64,000 nucleotides of DNA from Gluconobacter japonicus (lineage in GTDB: Bacteria > Pseudomonadota > Alphaproteobacteria > Acetobacterales > Acetobacteraceae): contig NZ_BEWO01000010.1 of the NCBI RefSeq assembly GCF_002723975.1, forward strand, positions 62,001-126,000. The letters are read 5' to 3'. Below the pieces are notes generated by a model. The model was not told the DNA's origin. It searched no databases and saw only the letters and a program-made list of their open reading frames with translations. Below are positions 34,092 to 42,176 of the stretch, piece after piece; the first letter of the stretch is position 1; every line of letters begins with the position of its first letter. The translations under genes and the position numbers were made by a program.

Positions 34092-36782
34092 TCAGAAAGA
34101 GGCAGCAACCGTACCAAAGAACATGCGTGGTGGTGTCGGGTATCCGACATAGGTTGAGCCATCGCCCGCGGTAATTGTTGACCAGGATCGCGTGTTCGTC
34201 AGGTTGCTGACGTTGAACTGCAGTTTGAGGCTCTGCATGTGAGGAATGTGCTTGAATGTATAGCCAGAGCTGAATCCAAGCTGAAAACGTGGCGGGACCA
34301 TAATGCTGTTGGTGATCGTTCCAGGTCGTACACCCATATAGGTGCCAAAAAGCTGGGCGTTGAATCCTGCCTGATTATAATTGATTGCAAACTTATCAGA
34401 CCAAACAGGAATAGCAGGGACTTTCTCGCCTTTTGTGGCGTAAAGCGTAGAGCCATCCATAAAGTCGCTGCCGTAAATGCTGCTTACATACGACACTGCG
34501 TCATAAACAGAGAAGTGTTGACCAAAGCGCAGAGTGAAAGACAGATCCATACCATTGGTCGAAACGCTGCCCAGATTGGCTACCGTGCCGCCAACGCCTG
34601 AAATACCTTGATTGGGTGGTTTGATTGCCCCCAATCGATTGAAGAAATCGACGTGATAGTATTCAAGCTGTCCACTGATGCCCGTCAATGGCCCGAGGAA
34701 CAGAGGGCGATTGGTTCGAATGCCCGTTTCATAGGTCCAGGATGTTTCGGGTTTTCCAGTCCGTTTGAAGTCTTCAAATGCTTCCTGACTGGTCACAGCC
34801 CATGGGGATGTGCTGCCATAGCCTGTCTGGGCGAAGGAATTCATGTTCTCCTGAATGTTGGCGAAAAACTGCTCATGTGGCGTAAAATTCCACAAAGCAC
34901 CAAAAGCAGGAAGGAATGGCTTGTAGGACGGAATAGTCCCACCCGCGACAGTGTGCGTGCTGGTATCGACGATCGTTTTTGCTCCCTTGACGGAAGACGC
35001 CAGGGATTGCGGTAAAGCAGCAATCGGCAATGTTCCGTTGGTATACACCATTTCGGATTTGAAACCCGCCGTCAGTGTCAGGTGAGGGGTGACTTTCCAG
35101 CTATCCTGCAAATGCGTGACGAAAGTGTTGGTGTAGAACGCGTTCATCCATTGTGTGAAAAGTGGGTTGGTCGCGCGCTTGTAAGGCGTCAGTGTGTCTG
35201 TCGCTGTCAGAGGATACCATAGCCGCCCCTGAGTGTTGTTGTTGCGCTCGTACCAGCCGCCCACTTCGATGTTATGGTGACCAAGATGATAATGCAGCGT
35301 ACTGGTCAGGCCGCCACGATAATCTTCATATTCCGTGGTGCGGGTGGCAAAACCTGTTCCACCCGTTGCATTCCAGACCTTGGGATCAATTCCGGCGTTG
35401 CTATATGTAAACTGACCATTCTTAATGTATTTTGAACCTGTCGGATCAAGATATGTCCCGAGAATGGTCAGAATGGCATTCGTGCGAATGGATGTTGCAA
35501 CCACGCCCGCGCCGTCATCATAGTGGAAATAAAGCTGGTTATCCCAAATCAGGTTAGGGGAGAACCGATGTGAGATTTTCAGGTAGGTCAGATAATCCGT
35601 ACGCTGCGAAGCTGAGAAATAGTATTTGTTGTTGGGTGTTCCCGGCGCTGGAGATTTAGACGTCATCCCTGGATAATTCGCCATTGCGGCATTCAGATCC
35701 GGAAAGAATGCGCCGCGCGCGTAGAGATCAGTCGGCGCCGTCAGACCTTGCGTGTTTGGCTCTGCCTTATTCTGCCAGTCAAAATAAGCCGTAATTGTTG
35801 TGTTCTGTCCCTTGTGAACGAATTTTCCATTGACCTGATAGCCTCCTTGCCGGTTGCCTTCACCAAGATTCCATGGGCGGGCATCCTGTCGTGAAAAGGA
35901 AACATAGGCTGAGTTGCCATTCCCAAAGTTTCCGGTATCGAGACGCGCGTAGGTCCGAAATGTGGAATAGCTTCCAAAGGTCTGACGGATGGTTGCCCCG
36001 GCTTTTGCTTTGGGATCGCGGGTTGTGAATTCAATTGTTCCGCCCAAATTACTGGTTGATGCGGTTCCGAGAGCGCCTGCTCCTGAAGACAGTGCAGTTT
36101 GACCAATATTTTCGCTGATGGCCGCCCGTTGCGGAGAAAGACCGTTATAATTGCCGTAAGCCCCTGCGCCGAGCGGAACGCCATCAAGAGTATAACCAAG
36201 CTGCGTGTTGGAAAAACCATGCACGTAAATACTGGAATTCTGTTCGTTATTTCCCCAGGGGTCGACGTTGGTAAATGTCACGCCTGGCAGAAGATCAAGA
36301 GCCTGCATCGGGTTCTGACCAGGCATCATCTCCTGCATCTGGTCACCGCTGATACTGAGGACGGACCGTGTTCTGTGGCCCGTAGCAACAATCTGCTCGA
36401 TATCGTTTGCTTCCCGAACCCGAGGCGCGCGCCTCGCTCTGGATGGCCGGTTTACACCCGCTGCGCGGCGGACGATCATGCCGCCACCTGGGGCAACTTC
36501 CACCGTCAGTCCGCTCCCATTAAGCAGCTTTCCCGCTGCCTCATCCGGGGTCAGGGAACCGCTAACGGAAGGAGCCTGAAGATGCTCGACCAGATCAGGA
36601 GAGAAAAGAATGCTTTGTCCGGTCTGTCGGCTTAGGGATTCCAGCGCCTGTGCCATTGGCTGTCGGTCAATATGAACATTTGCAGTCCCTGCCGAAGCAG
36701 CAACAGCAGTGTGGGTCAGAATGGTCATTCCTACGGTCAGGAACAAAGCTGCACGAAGGGGGCACCGGACGTTCACGGCCAT
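34092..36782 (-). CDS. STN-domain TonB-dependent receptor (FecA-like transducer)
   Basis: An 896-residue outer-membrane receptor. The chosen ATG gives a clean signal peptide (AALFLTVGMTILTHTAVAAS); a 14-codon extension is open but polar. After cleavage comes an STN signalling domain (HIDRQPMAQALESLSRQTGQ, FSPDLVEHLQAP), then a TonB box (EQIVATGHR) and plug. The plug lacks the usual LRGP motif and instead has SSGAGALGTASTSNLGGTIE, the same pattern as the receptor at 56.6 kb. The barrel ends VAASF. The STN domain, with FecR and FecI encoded just upstream, indicates cell-surface signalling. A Pho-box-like site 87 bp upstream suggests phosphate control, so the ligand may be an organic phosphate rather than iron. 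Confidence 0.85.
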   Translation of the reverse strand: MAVNVRCPLRAALFLTVGMTILTHTAVAASAGTANVHIDRQPMAQALESLSRQTGQSILFSPDLVEHLQAPSVSGSLTPDEAAGKLLNGSGLTVEVAPGGGMIVRRAAGVNRPSRARRAPRVREANDIEQIVATGHRTRSVLSISGDQMQEMMPGQNPMQALDLLPGVTFTNVDPWGNNEQNSSIYVHGFSNTQLGYTLDGVPLGAGAYGNYNGLSPQRAAISENIGQTALSSGAGALGTASTSNLGGTIEFTTRDPKAKAGATIRQTFGSYSTFRTYARLDTGNFGNGNSAYVSFSRQDARPWNLGEGNRQGGYQVNGKFVHKGQNTTITAYFDWQNKAEPNTQGLTAPTDLYARGAFFPDLNAAMANYPGMTSKSPAPGTPNNKYYFSASQRTDYLTYLKISHRFSPNLIWDNQLYFHYDDGAGVVATSIRTNAILTILGTYLDPTGSKYIKNGQFTYSNAGIDPKVWNATGGTGFATRTTEYEDYRGGLTSTLHYHLGHHNIEVGGWYERNNNTQGRLWYPLTATDTLTPYKRATNPLFTQWMNAFYTNTFVTHLQDSWKVTPHLTLTAGFKSEMVYTNGTLPIAALPQSLASSVKGAKTIVDTSTHTVAGGTIPSYKPFLPAFGALWNFTPHEQFFANIQENMNSFAQTGYGSTSPWAVTSQEAFEDFKRTGKPETSWTYETGIRTNRPLFLGPLTGISGQLEYYHVDFFNRLGAIKPPNQGISGVGGTVANLGSVSTNGMDLSFTLRFGQHFSVYDAVSYVSSIYGSDFMDGSTLYATKGEKVPAIPVWSDKFAINYNQAGFNAQLFGTYMGVRPGTITNSIMVPPRFQLGFSSGYTFKHIPHMQSLKLQFNVSNLTNTRSWSTITAGDGSTYVGYPTPPRMFFGTVAASF

Positions 36783-36856
36783 GTATTCTCTATCCTGTTG
36801 GCGATCGCAAAAAGCGGTCTCCACAGAAAGACAATGACAATTCGAAAAACCTCAGG

Positions 36857-36900
36857 ACATTCCGAGTGTTTTCATGAAACCGTCATAATGCTCGGAATGT
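36857..36900 (-). promoter_or_regulatory. Long inverted repeat enclosing a Pho-box-like site
   Basis: ACATTCCGAG (36857-36866) and CTCGGAATGT (36891-36900) are a perfect 10-bp inverted repeat. Between them lies TTTTCATGAAACCGTCAT (36869-36886), matching the Pho-box consensus CTGTCATAWAWCTGTCAY at 14 of 18 positions. The site overlaps the fecR stop and is 87 bp before the receptor ATG. On the minus strand the repeat is followed by CCTGAGGTTTTTCG, so the transcript could form a hairpin followed by U residues, possibly an attenuator separating fecR from the receptor. Confidence 0.55.
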
Positions 36901-37833
36901 GTAGAGATTGCCGTTCTGTTCCAGCCGGACGGGAAGCAGACGAGGCAACATACGCAAAAACATCTCGCCCTGAGATACGAAATAGACCCCACTCAGCTTG
37001 AGATTTTCCAGTGCCGGAGAGGCAATAGTAATTTTCTGGGGGGTGTATCTCTGGATTTGGGAAATAGCATCCAGCAAGGGTGTATTCCGGAAAATAAGCC
37101 GCCCTGTCTGCCAGGAAAGCAGAGATTCCATATTGGGGTAGTCAACACTCATGCGACCGTTCTTGAGAATACGCAGTCGCTGACCCGTCCTGATCCAGAC
37201 ATCGGTCGACGAAGCCGTTCCCTTGCTCAGAAGAATATGCCCCCTTACAGCAGTGATGTCCGTACAGGCATTGTCTGAGCGGATATTCGTTGATGCCTGC
37301 TCGGGGAGATAAACCGTAATGTTCCGGGCTGACAGATGAAACGTTTTCCGGTCACCCGGTGAAAGAAGAACCTGTCCCTGATCCAGTCTTGCCCGACTGC
37401 CATCTTCAGACAGCGTTATTCGGCTTCCGGAATCCAGCAGGCAGGAACCGTAATCCGGCAAAGATATTCTCAGAGTACGGCCGACAGGTGTTTGCAAAAT
37501 ACGGGAGGCCTTCGCACTTCGGTTTGCGGGAAGCAAAGCAACAGTTCCCACAGACGCAAGGGCGAGCAAGATACGACGGCGCCTCTGGTTCGGTCGCGCA
37601 TCCGCAGCCGCAACTGTGTGCAAAATGTCTTTTGTCTGTACGCCGCCACCAAATTCCCAGTAGTCTGTCAGAAGCTCCACGGCATCCGCTCGACAGCTAT
37701 CGCCACGCATCCATTGAACAAACTCGGCTCGATCATTGTCTGTGCAATTATCTGCATGGAGGCGAGCGATCCATTCCGCCGCACGTTCACGAGTGGCAAG
37801 CAGGTTTTCAGAGGGGATCACTGGTCCATCCAT
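36883..37833 (-). CDS. fecR: FecR-type anti-sigma regulator
   Basis: A 316-residue inner-membrane protein that relays the receptor signal to the sigma factor. The N-terminal cytoplasmic part has the DUF4880 pattern (RAAEWIARLHADNCTDNDRA, EFVQWMRGD). A single membrane segment follows near residues 88-105 (RILLALASVGTVALLP), then the periplasmic FecR domain (TPVGRTLRISLPDYGSCLLD, LDQGQVLLSPGDRKTFHL) and a C-terminal STN-like domain (DAISQIQRYTPQKITIAS). It overlaps fecI by 16 bp and precedes the STN receptor, the standard FecI-FecR-FecA order. Confidence 0.9.
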   Translation of the reverse strand: MDGPVIPSENLLATRERAAEWIARLHADNCTDNDRAEFVQWMRGDSCRADAVELLTDYWEFGGGVQTKDILHTVAAADARPNQRRRRILLALASVGTVALLPANRSAKASRILQTPVGRTLRISLPDYGSCLLDSGSRITLSEDGSRARLDQGQVLLSPGDRKTFHLSARNITVYLPEQASTNIRSDNACTDITAVRGHILLSKGTASSTDVWIRTGQRLRILKNGRMSVDYPNMESLLSWQTGRLIFRNTPLLDAISQIQRYTPQKITIASPALENLKLSGVYFVSQGEMFLRMLPRLLPVRLEQNGNLYTFRAL

Positions 37834-38318
37834 GAAGACAAAAAGACGAGAGCTTTGGCGATATGCTTTTCCACGCTGCTTTCACTGATTCCCAAGGCAA
37901 CGGCAATCTCGCGATATTTCATTTTTTCAACGCGGTTCAGCAGAAATGCCTGACGCGTTCTTTCTGGAAGCTGCCGACATCCTTCATGAAACCGTGCCAT
38001 TCTCTGACTTGCTGCATAAGCCTCTTCCTGAGACGGAGCAGGATCACGCAGTTCAAGGATCTGTTCCTGGTCTCCGGTGGTCGAAAGAGTGCCTGAAGCT
38101 GCCTTTTTCAGATCATTCAAATGAAGATTGAACGCACTTCGGGCAATGTAGGCCTCGGGATGAGTGACCTGTCCCTGTGAGCGTTCATAGTAATTCGCAA
38201 GGGCAGTTTGTAGGTGATCTTCAGCATCATCACGGTGTGTGAAAGTTCTGATGCGTCGGCGCAGACGCAACCATTCCTGCTGACAGGGAAACCAGTTTTC
38301 CGCCAAGGATCGTCTCAT
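37818..38318 (-). CDS. fecI: ECF RNA polymerase sigma factor, FecI-like
   Basis: A 166-residue sigma-70 family protein with only regions 2 and 4. Region 2 is around TFTHRDDAEDHLQTALANYY and the following SQGQVTHPEAYIARSAFNLH. Region 4 has PERTRQAFLLNRVEKMKYRE and the helix-turn-helix IAVALGISESSVEKHIAKAL. It should direct transcription of the FecA-like receptor when released by FecR. It is divergent from phoD, and a Pho-box-like site lies 60 bp upstream of its start, so it may itself be induced by phosphate limitation. Confidence 0.9.
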   Translation of the reverse strand: MRRSLAENWFPCQQEWLRLRRRIRTFTHRDDAEDHLQTALANYYERSQGQVTHPEAYIARSAFNLHLNDLKKAASGTLSTTGDQEQILELRDPAPSQEEAYAASQRMARFHEGCRQLPERTRQAFLLNRVEKMKYREIAVALGISESSVEKHIAKALVFLSSWMDQ

Positions 38319-38377
38319 TCATTCTGAAGGATGGACAGCGTGCGGCGATGCATTACGGAATTTACGACGTCAGGTCT

Positions 38378-38395
38378 GTGACAGTTTCATGAAGA
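38378..38395 (-). promoter_or_regulatory. Pho-box-like site between fecI and phoD
   Basis: On the minus strand the site reads TCTTCATGAAACTGTCAC and matches CTGTCATAWAWCTGTCAY at 14 of 18 positions, with the complete second half CTGTCAC. It is 60 bp upstream of fecI (minus strand) and 86 bp upstream of phoD (plus strand), so one PhoB site could serve both promoters. Relative to phoD it is inverted, as the similar sites are relative to the receptor at 36.8 kb and pit. Confidence 0.6.
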
Positions 38396-38480
38396 ACGCG
38401 GGCAGGGCATGGGCAAACGGGGCGATCCGCTGTCTTGAGTGAACACACATCTGCTCGACCTCAGCGAAAGACTCTGAACG

Positions 38481-40076
38481 ATGTTTTTGAACCGTAGACG
38501 CGTACTGACCGGCCTTGGAGCGGGTCTTCTGTTCACCTACCGTCTCAGGCAGCTTTCTGCTGCAGCCCCCCATAATCTGGACAAGAAACCCACGTTTGAC
38601 GTGTCCCCATTCCAACTGGGCGTGGCGTCCGGTGATCCTGCAACAGACGGCTTTGTCATCTGGACGCGCCTTGCGCCCCGCCCCATGGAAGAAGCGGGGG
38701 GAATGACGCATCTGAAACCTGTTCTGGTGGATTGGGACATCAGCGAAGATCCGAAATTCGCAACAGTTCTTCGCACAGGACAAACCATCGCTCATCCTGA
38801 ACTGGCGCATTCCGTGCATGTTGAGGTCGAAGGGTTGCAGCCTGATCGGCCATACTGGTATCGCTTCCGCATCGTAGGCCATGAAAGCGCGATTGGCCGT
38901 GGGCGGACGCTGCCTCTGCCGGGTGCTGAGGTCCAGCGTCTCCGATTTGTGGCAGCCGGCTGTCAGCATTATGAGTTCGGGTATTATTCCGCATGGCGCG
39001 CCATCGCGAATGAGAACGTCGATTTTATCTTCCATTACGGCGATTACATTTACGAAGGCGCAGACATCGGCGCTGGCGTTCACACGGTTTACGGCAAGCC
39101 CTTTACGGCAGTTCGACGCCATTTCGGTCCGGAAATCTACTCTCTGGACGAATACCGCCGGCGCTATGCCCAGTATAAGATGGACCCCGATCTTCAGGCT
39201 GCACATGCTGCCGCACCGTGGCTCGTCAGCTTTGACGATCATGAAGTGGATAACAACTGGGCAGGAGACACAGATCAGGACGGGACACCGCCAGAGTTCT
39301 TCCGCCTGCGTCGTGCTGCAGCCATGCAGGCCTATTACGAGAATATGCCGTTACGCGCGAGCTCTTTGCCTGATGGGAGCCACATGCAGATATACCGAAG
39401 CTTCCGCTTTGGTGATCTGATGAACACCTTCGTTCTGGATACGCGCCAGTACCGTAGCGATCAGGTCTATGGTGACAAGGATGCACCGCAAGGTGCGGAT
39501 GTGTGGTCACCAGAACGCACAATGATGGGCACTCAGCAGGAAGAATGGCTCTTCAACGGGCTAAGCAAGTCCGACACACGCTGGAACCTGTTGGCCCATC
39601 AGGTCATGGTCATGGATCTCGCTCACCGGAAATCAGCCCATTCCGAACTGCTTTACAGCATGGATCAGTGGTCAGGTTACATGTACAGCCGCAACCGGCT
39701 GCTTCAGTTCATCGGGGATCACTGTCCCGGAAATGTCGTCAATGTTACGGGCGATGCGCATCGGCATTACGCGGGCAATCTCGTTATTGATCCTGACAAA
39801 CAGAAGCCAGTTTCTGTCGAGTTCCTAGCGACGTCCATCTCTTCAGGAGGCGATGGTGCCGGGGATAATGACGCACACAGCCAATCTGTTCGCCGTGAGA
39901 ACCCGCATCTGAAGGCTACGACCGACAAGCGTGGCTATGTCATCTGTGATGTTGGCCAGGATGTCTGGCGTGCAGATCTCAAGACGCTGGATCAGGTCAG
40001 CAACCATGATGGACAGCTTTCCACCTATGCGAGCTTCGCAGTGGAGCGTGGTCGTCCAGGTCTTGAAAAAGCCTGA
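38481..40076 (+). CDS. phoD: Alkaline phosphatase D (PhoD family)
   Basis: A 531-residue exported phosphodiesterase/alkaline phosphatase. The N-terminus MFLNRRRVLTGLGAGLLFTY is a twin-arginine signal, normal for this Tat-exported metalloenzyme. PhoD marks are FQLGVASGDPATDGFVIWTR, AAGCQHYEFGYYSAWRAIAN, the metal-binding HYGDYIYEG, VSFDDHEVDNNWAG and NVTGDAHRHYAGN. It releases phosphate from organic mono- and diesters in the periplasm. Alone on the plus strand, it carries a Pho-box-like site 86 bp upstream and ends at a strong hairpin. Confidence 0.93.
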   Translation: MFLNRRRVLTGLGAGLLFTYRLRQLSAAAPHNLDKKPTFDVSPFQLGVASGDPATDGFVIWTRLAPRPMEEAGGMTHLKPVLVDWDISEDPKFATVLRTGQTIAHPELAHSVHVEVEGLQPDRPYWYRFRIVGHESAIGRGRTLPLPGAEVQRLRFVAAGCQHYEFGYYSAWRAIANENVDFIFHYGDYIYEGADIGAGVHTVYGKPFTAVRRHFGPEIYSLDEYRRRYAQYKMDPDLQAAHAAAPWLVSFDDHEVDNNWAGDTDQDGTPPEFFRLRRAAAMQAYYENMPLRASSLPDGSHMQIYRSFRFGDLMNTFVLDTRQYRSDQVYGDKDAPQGADVWSPERTMMGTQQEEWLFNGLSKSDTRWNLLAHQVMVMDLAHRKSAHSELLYSMDQWSGYMYSRNRLLQFIGDHCPGNVVNVTGDAHRHYAGNLVIDPDKQKPVSVEFLATSISSGGDGAGDNDAHSQSVRRENPHLKATTDKRGYVICDVGQDVWRADLKTLDQVSNHDGQLSTYASFAVERGRPGLEKA

Positions 40077-40086
40077 GACGACCCAT

Positions 40087-40116
40087 GTCATCAGGACGTT
40101 ACATCGTCCTGATGAC
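40087..40116. terminator. Strong hairpin between phoD and the efflux gene
   Basis: GTCATCAGGACG (40087-40098) and CGTCCTGATGAC (40105-40116) form a perfect 12-bp stem with a 6-base loop between two convergent genes. It includes the last codons of the minus-strand gene. No long T-run follows; it is best read as a two-way transcription end. Confidence 0.75.
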
Positions 40117-41311
40117 GAGACGCAAGCCGGAAGCAGGTGAACAGGCCGGCCAGGGAGGTCAGCAAAAGGACTAGTCCCATGGGCAGGGCACTCGTTTTGC
40201 TCAGACCCACCAATGGCGCAGCCACACCACCTATCAGAAGGTTTAGTGACCCGAGAATCGCGCTGGCACTCCCGGCGCGGTGTCCCTGTTTTGCGATGGC
40301 AAGAACGAAGGTTGCCGTCAGGATCATCCCGATACAGGTCATGTAGAGGAAGATCGCAGCCACCAGCAGGAAAAGCGGCCCCTTGAGCGTTGCAATCAAG
40401 GTGATGAGAGCTGCTGCGACTGTGATGCAGATGACTGAGGCCCGCAGGAATGTATCGGTACGGGCCATACTTCCCGCTCGCCCGATCAGCCAGCTCCCCC
40501 CCACCAGTGCCAGACCGTTGATGCCGAAAAGGATACTGAAGGTCTGCGGCGTTACACCGTAGATATCCTGATAGACGAAGGGAGTTCCAGCGACATAAGC
40601 GAAGCTGCCACCATGAATAAGACCGACAGTCAGGGCATGGCCGATGAATTCGCGATCCGTCAGCAGGCTGTGGAATGTTTCCAGTGTCGCACGGGGAGAG
40701 TTGGGAAGACGCCTGTGGAGTTCCAGTGTTTCAGTCAGGCGAGCCGCCACCAAACCTAATGCAAGAACACCAAATCCCGTCAGGAACCAGAACATCGTGC
40801 GCCATGTTGCTGATGGCAAAGCCAGAATGGCGCCTCCAAGCATTGGGGCGACCATGGGCGCAACTGCGTTGATGATCATCAGCCGCGAGAAGAAACGAGC
40901 GAGATCCGGGCCGTTGAAAACGTCTCTGACCACAGCGCGGGAGAGGACCAGACCTGCAGAAGCCGTGAGGCCTTGCAGAAAGCGGGCAACGATGAAAGTC
41001 GTAATGCTGGAAGCAACGGCACAGAACAGCGATGATAAAGCAAAAAGAGCCATGGCCCCCAGAAGCGGGATCTTACGCCCTCGGGCGTCGCTGAATGGGC
41101 CAACTAGAAGCTGCCCGACTGCAAGCCCTATAAGTGTGCTGGTCAGACTAAACTGAACGGCTGTTTCACTGGCCTGAAAGTCATGCCCGATGTTTGGAAA
41201 ACCGGGCAGATACATATCAATATTGAGCGGCCCCAGACATGTCAGAAGCCCCAGAATAATAATGAGGTCACGCTGGACGGGACGGGTTATTTCGGCAGAC
41301 GTGTCAGTCAT
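40091..41311 (-). CDS. Multidrug efflux MFS transporter, Bcr/CflA family
   Basis: A 406-residue inner-membrane drug:proton antiporter with 12 hydrophobic helices. Bcr/CflA marks are NIDMYLPGFPNIGHDFQASE in helix 1, AVGQLLVGPFSDARGRKIPL (motif A between helices 2 and 3) and FLQGLTASAGLVLSRAVVRD with the SRAVVRD motif. The substrate is unknown; relatives export bicyclomycin, chloramphenicol or sulfonamides. It overlaps the upstream DeoR gene by 8 bp, so regulator and pump are one transcription unit. Confidence 0.9.
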   Translation of the reverse strand: MTDTSAEITRPVQRDLIIILGLLTCLGPLNIDMYLPGFPNIGHDFQASETAVQFSLTSTLIGLAVGQLLVGPFSDARGRKIPLLGAMALFALSSLFCAVASSITTFIVARFLQGLTASAGLVLSRAVVRDVFNGPDLARFFSRLMIINAVAPMVAPMLGGAILALPSATWRTMFWFLTGFGVLALGLVAARLTETLELHRRLPNSPRATLETFHSLLTDREFIGHALTVGLIHGGSFAYVAGTPFVYQDIYGVTPQTFSILFGINGLALVGGSWLIGRAGSMARTDTFLRASVICITVAAALITLIATLKGPLFLLVAAIFLYMTCIGMILTATFVLAIAKQGHRAGSASAILGSLNLLIGGVAAPLVGLSKTSALPMGLVLLLTSLAGLFTCFRLASRHQDDVTS

Positions 41312-42029
41312 GAGCTGGAACCTTGAGAATGGACACGCCTGAGGCGTTCATGCGGGAAAGTTCGTCGGAAGGGGCGTCTTCTGAGACAATGAGCGTATGA
41401 ACAGTGTCCAGCGGAGCAACAGGAAAGCGACCGCCTGACCCGATCTTGCTGCCCTCTGCCATGACCACGACGGTTTCGCTCCGGCTAAGAACTTCGCGCT
41501 TGAAAGCAGCTTCTTCCGGATCCCATACGCTTGGGCCCTCGGCTGAAATCGCCCAGACACCCAGAGAGCAGAGATCGAACCGGTAATGCTGAAGCGATTG
41601 AACAGCCACCGAGCCAATGACTCCTCCGGTCGCGCCATCAAGACGTCCACCAATCATGATAGTTTCAATCTGGCTTGCATCGCTCAAGGCGACTGCCACC
41701 GCAGGGCTGGAGGTTACGACCGTCAGGGGCATATCCCGAGGAAGAGACGTTGCTAAGGCAATATTGGTGGAGCCGGTATCAATGAAGGCCACCTGTCTAG
41801 CTTTGAAAAGACCCGCAGTATGGCTGGCTAGTGCGTTTTTAAGCGCAATATTTTCCCCCATGCGAGCATGGATATGCGCCGCATCCGGCTGCAAACGGAG
41901 TGCACCACCATATACCCGACGGCATTCGCCAGCTTCTGCAAGTTCGCGCAGATCACGACGGACCATATCAACAGGTACATGCCATTCAGTCGCCAGATCG
42001 GCCGCAAGGACGCGACCGTGACTTTGCAA
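41304..42029 (-). CDS. DeoR-family transcriptional regulator with uncertain start
   Basis: A DeoR regulator with an N-terminal winged helix (VLAADLATEWHVPVDMVRRD, LRELAEAGECRRVYGGAL) and a C-terminal sugar-phosphate sensor domain (VAFIDTGSTNIALATSLP, VAVALSDASQIETIMIGG, EAAFKREVLSRSETVVVMAE). The only standard start in frame is the TTG at 42029, which would drop the first helix. The frame continues upstream with family-like residues (ILKDERLSQIRARLQSHG) to a TGA at 42108-42110, with no ATG, GTG or TTG. An ATC at 42066-42068 preceded by GGAG at 8 bases could be a rare start. It probably regulates the co-transcribed efflux gene or a sugar pathway. Confidence 0.8.
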   Translation of the reverse strand: MQSHGRVLAADLATEWHVPVDMVRRDLRELAEAGECRRVYGGALRLQPDAAHIHARMGENIALKNALASHTAGLFKARQVAFIDTGSTNIALATSLPRDMPLTVVTSSPAVAVALSDASQIETIMIGGRLDGATGGVIGSVAVQSLQHYRFDLCSLGVWAISAEGPSVWDPEEAAFKREVLSRSETVVVMAEGSKIGSGGRFPVAPLDTVHTLIVSEDAPSDELSRMNASGVSILKVPAHD

Positions 42030-42091
42030 ACGAGCACGGATTTGGCTCAGGCGTTCGTCTTTGAGGATGGGATTTGCTCCGGAAGGGCGTA

Positions 42092-42130
42092 AAACACGCG
42101 CAAACCGTCATAAACACGCATAACCTGTCA
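42092..42130 (-). repeat. Tandem 20-bp repeat upstream of the DeoR gene
   Basis: AAACACGCGCAAACCGTCA (42092-42110) and AAACACGCATAACCTGTCA (42112-42130) are two direct copies spaced 20 bp, differing at few positions. Two helical turns between copies and the location just upstream of a DeoR-family gene suggest a regulator-binding site, perhaps autoregulatory. Confidence 0.5.
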
Positions 42131-42176
42131 AGAAGTTTCGTGCTCTGTTGCTTTTGGCAGTCTCAGGTGTGGCAGA

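Noticed and set aside
38370..39242. A 290-codon minus-strand frame opposite phoD
   Set aside because: It covers the phoD start and Tat signal and shows no family motif; phoD is well supported.
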